A stretch of DNA of 6,783 nt from Candidatus Limnocylindrales bacterium (lineage in GTDB: Bacteria > Chloroflexota > Limnocylindria > Limnocylindrales > CSP1-4): assembly GCA_030647575.1 (NCBI GenBank), contig JAUSJS010000069.1:1-6783 (forward strand), in the 5' to 3' direction. Position numbers and translations under genes: made by a program. The notes under the pieces were generated by a model, which saw only the letters and a list, made by a program, of their open reading frames with translations, ran no database searches and had not been told where the DNA came from. Shown here in pieces: positions 5,358 to 6,783 of this stretch (positions are counted from its first letter, which is position 1; every line of letters starts with the position of its first letter).

Positions 5358-6782
5358 TCAGGCGGATTCGGCGGTCGATGCCTTCCGGGTCGTCCGGCGC
5401 TTCGGCGCCGCCGTTGGAGCCTCTGCCGCCGGCGCCCCGGTGTCGCCGGCGCCTGCGTCGGCCCTGGCGGCGACCGGCTTTCGCGCAACCCTTGGTTTCG
5501 CGGCGGCCCTGCGCGCCTTCGAAGGCTCGGGTCCGGTCTCGGCCGAGCGGGACTCGCCGGTGTCGGCGGCCGTTGCCTTCGGGGAGCGCGTCGTCCGTCG
5601 CTTCGGAGTCACTTCGGTGGCCACGACGGCATCGGCCGGAGCGGTCGCGCTGCCGCGCGCCGATCGCGTGCTCGGCTTGCGCGGCGCCCGGGCCTTCGAC
5701 CCGGCCACCCTTGTCGTCTCGGGCGCGGTCTCGGGCTCGGACTCGACGCGCCCAGCGCGCTCCCTCCGGTCCTCCGAGCTGCGGCCCGGCGTCAGCGGTG
5801 CCGGCTTCTGGGCGACCTGTGCCCGGAGCAGCGCCTCGAGCTCGGGCGGGACGTCACTCCACGGCTCGCTCGAACTGCGCGGCACAGGCACGAAGTCACG
5901 CTCCGGGCGGCTGTAGCTGCGATCGTTACGCCCAGGTCCCACGGGACGAGGCCGGCCGCTGACGTCCGGGTAGCGATTGATGCCGCGGCCGCCGCCGCGG
6001 GACGCGCCGCCACCACCGCCACCACCGCCACCGCCCCCACCGCGCCCGAAGCGCTCGCGCTCCATCGCCGACTGATAGGCAGCGCGGCCGCCGCGAGCAC
6101 CTTGACCGCCACCCCGATTCGCCCCGCGCCGCTGCTCGGCGATCAGGTACTCGGGGATCTCCGGCTCGTCAAAGTCCTCGTCGTCGGCGATCGGTGCCAA
6201 CGACGCGGCAGCCGGCGCTGACGGCGTGCCCAGCTGCGAGTCCCAGACGGAGCCGAACGGCGTCGTCCGCGGCGCGCGGCGGGCGGGGACGATCTCCTCG
6301 TCCTCGTCGACCGTGTCGCCGACCGACACCAGCGGCGCCCGAACCTCTCGGGGAGTCTCGTCCGGCTGCCCCTCCTGGGCCTCGTCGAGCCGGCCACGTC
6401 CACGGCCGCGTCCACGGCCGCCACGGCGCCGCCGGCGTCGCGGCTCGACGTCCTCGATCCGACCCTCGATCGTGCCGGCCTCATCGCCGGCGCTCGCTCC
6501 CTCGTCCGGGAGATCGTCCAGGGTGAACACCTCGGCAGCGGCCAGATCCGCCTCGGTCAGCCCGCCACCGGCGCGCGCGAGGCGCTCGCCCGGCAGCGGC
6601 ACGAGACCGGCACCGGGGGCTGCGGCTCCCGCGCCAACGGTTGCCGCGACGCCGGTCCGGCCATGCCCACGACCACGGCCGACGGCGGCAGGCTCCTCCT
6701 CGCGGACCCGGCCACGGCCTCGCCCGCGACCGCCGCGCCCGACCCCGGTCCCCTCGGTCAGCTTGTCCGGCACCTCGGTCAT
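5358..6782 (-). CDS. Disordered Arg-Gly-rich protein of unknown function, start possibly outside window
   Basis: This frame gives 474 residues that I cannot assign to a family. It is mostly low complexity. RGRGRG blocks lie at 16-42 and 115-131, the second preceded by six arginines. There is an acidic stretch at 157-163, twelve consecutive glycines at 248-259 inside a Gly/Arg zone (217-268), and a Lys/Arg/Pro/Ala/Thr tail from about 340. The tail repeats KRRTTR at 394-399 and 461-466 and resembles histone-H1-like or topoisomerase/HU tails. Short order-prone islands interrupt it: LTEADLAAAEVFTLDDLPDE (75-94), TTPFGSVWDSQLG, FDEPEIPEYLIAEQRRG (204-220), YQSAMERERFGR and EPWSDVPPELEALLRAQVAQ (306-325). 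No enzyme domain is visible. RGG-type composition suggests RNA or nucleic-acid binding, which is inference. The ATG at 6782 is one base from the window edge, so this could be the tail of a longer protein. Its stop lies 8 nt before holB. Confidence 0.72.
   Translation of the reverse strand: MTEVPDKLTEGTGVGRGGRGRGRGRVREEEPAAVGRGRGHGRTGVAATVGAGAAAPGAGLVPLPGERLARAGGGLTEADLAAAEVFTLDDLPDEGASAGDEAGTIEGRIEDVEPRRRRRRGGRGRGRGRGRLDEAQEGQPDETPREVRAPLVSVGDTVDEDEEIVPARRAPRTTPFGSVWDSQLGTPSAPAAASLAPIADDEDFDEPEIPEYLIAEQRRGANRGGGQGARGGRAAYQSAMERERFGRGGGGGGGGGGGGASRGGGRGINRYPDVSGRPRPVGPGRNDRSYSRPERDFVPVPRSSSEPWSDVPPELEALLRAQVAQKPAPLTPGRSSEDRRERAGRVESEPETAPETTRVAGSKARAPRKPSTRSARGSATAPADAVVATEVTPKRRTTRSPKATAADTGESRSAETGPEPSKARRAAAKPRVARKPVAARADAGAGDTGAPAAEAPTAAPKRRTTRKASTAESA
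6006..6041 (-). repeat. Trinucleotide tract encoding 12 consecutive glycines
   Basis: Twelve glycine codons in a row (a mix of GGT, GGC and GGG; on the plus strand ACC, GCC and CCC) sit in the middle of the disordered protein. The tract is not a pure microsatellite because the third base varies. It could still change length in whole codons by slippage. Confidence 0.9.
6397..6420 (-). repeat. 12-bp direct repeat encoding part of the RG block
   Basis: The unit CGTCCACGGCCG (plus strand) occurs twice back to back without mismatches and encodes Arg-Gly repeats of the second RG block (about 121-131) in the disordered protein. Related imperfect copies follow on both sides, which suggests growth of the RG block by local duplication. 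Confidence 0.8.
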
Positions 6783-6783
6783 C

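Noticed and set aside
3838..5916. A 692-codon open frame on the plus strand
   Set aside because: It lies antisense to acyP, holB and the end of the disordered gene. Its translation is Arg/Gly/Asp/Ala-biased with no domain, as expected of the reverse strand of GC-rich genes.
5144..5962. A 272-codon plus-strand frame opposite the basic tail of the disordered protein
   Set aside because: It is an Arg/Pro/Ser/Ala string antisense to both holB and the disordered gene, with no motif. The minus frame has the operon-like stop/start spacing.
5997..6425. The RG/Gly repeat zone as a CRISPR array or other structured repeat array
   Set aside because: The repeats are short, contiguous, codon-phased and inside an open frame. 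There are no regularly spaced unique spacers.

Overview
The window is about 70% GC, and every gene I can support lies on the minus strand, so transcription runs from base 6783 toward base 1. Third codon positions are strongly G/C. One start is GTG, one is probably TTG, and few genes have a good Shine-Dalgarno sequence. Together with a zinc-binding, P-loop-bearing DNA polymerase III delta-prime subunit, a FatA-like thioesterase and a PAS/GAF/GGDEF signalling protein, this suggests a high-GC free-living bacterium. A Chloroflexota lineage or a similar high-GC soil or water bacterium would fit. That placement is inferred from style and gene content, not from a marker gene.

Layout in transcription order. 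(1) 6782-5358: a long, disordered, Arg-Gly-rich and Lys/Arg/Ala/Pro-tailed protein of unknown function, whose true start may lie outside the window. (2) 5349-4147: holB, the clamp-loader delta-prime subunit, 8 nt downstream. (3) 4134-3826: acylphosphatase, 12 nt downstream. (4) 3750-3475: an unknown 91-residue helical protein with a duplicated N-terminal hexapeptide. (5) 3418-3119: an unknown 99-residue helical protein with a GTG start and a TANNNT box placed as in a leaderless promoter. (6) 3122-2445: a 225-residue protein with a PD-(D/E)XK nuclease-like core, sharing ATGA with the previous gene. (7) 2443-1682: a FatA/acyl-ACP thioesterase-like double-hotdog protein, 1 nt downstream. (8) 1568-1: a PAS-GAF-GAF-GGDEF sensor protein cut by the window edge at the start of its GGDEF domain.

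The spacing suggests at least two transcription blocks. One is the disordered protein, holB and acyP, possibly with the 91-residue gene. The other is the tightly packed trio of 99-residue protein, nuclease-like protein and thioesterase. The sensor gene stands apart behind 113 bp of intergenic DNA with short GC-rich hairpins and has its own ribosome-binding site.

The best candidate for something undescribed is the translationally coupled pair at 2445-3418: a small acidic helical protein and a lone PD-(D/E)XK-fold protein with no recognisable targeting domain. Its nuclease assignment comes from motif and predicted topology only. I saw no RNA genes, insertion sequences, CRISPR arrays or attachment sites.
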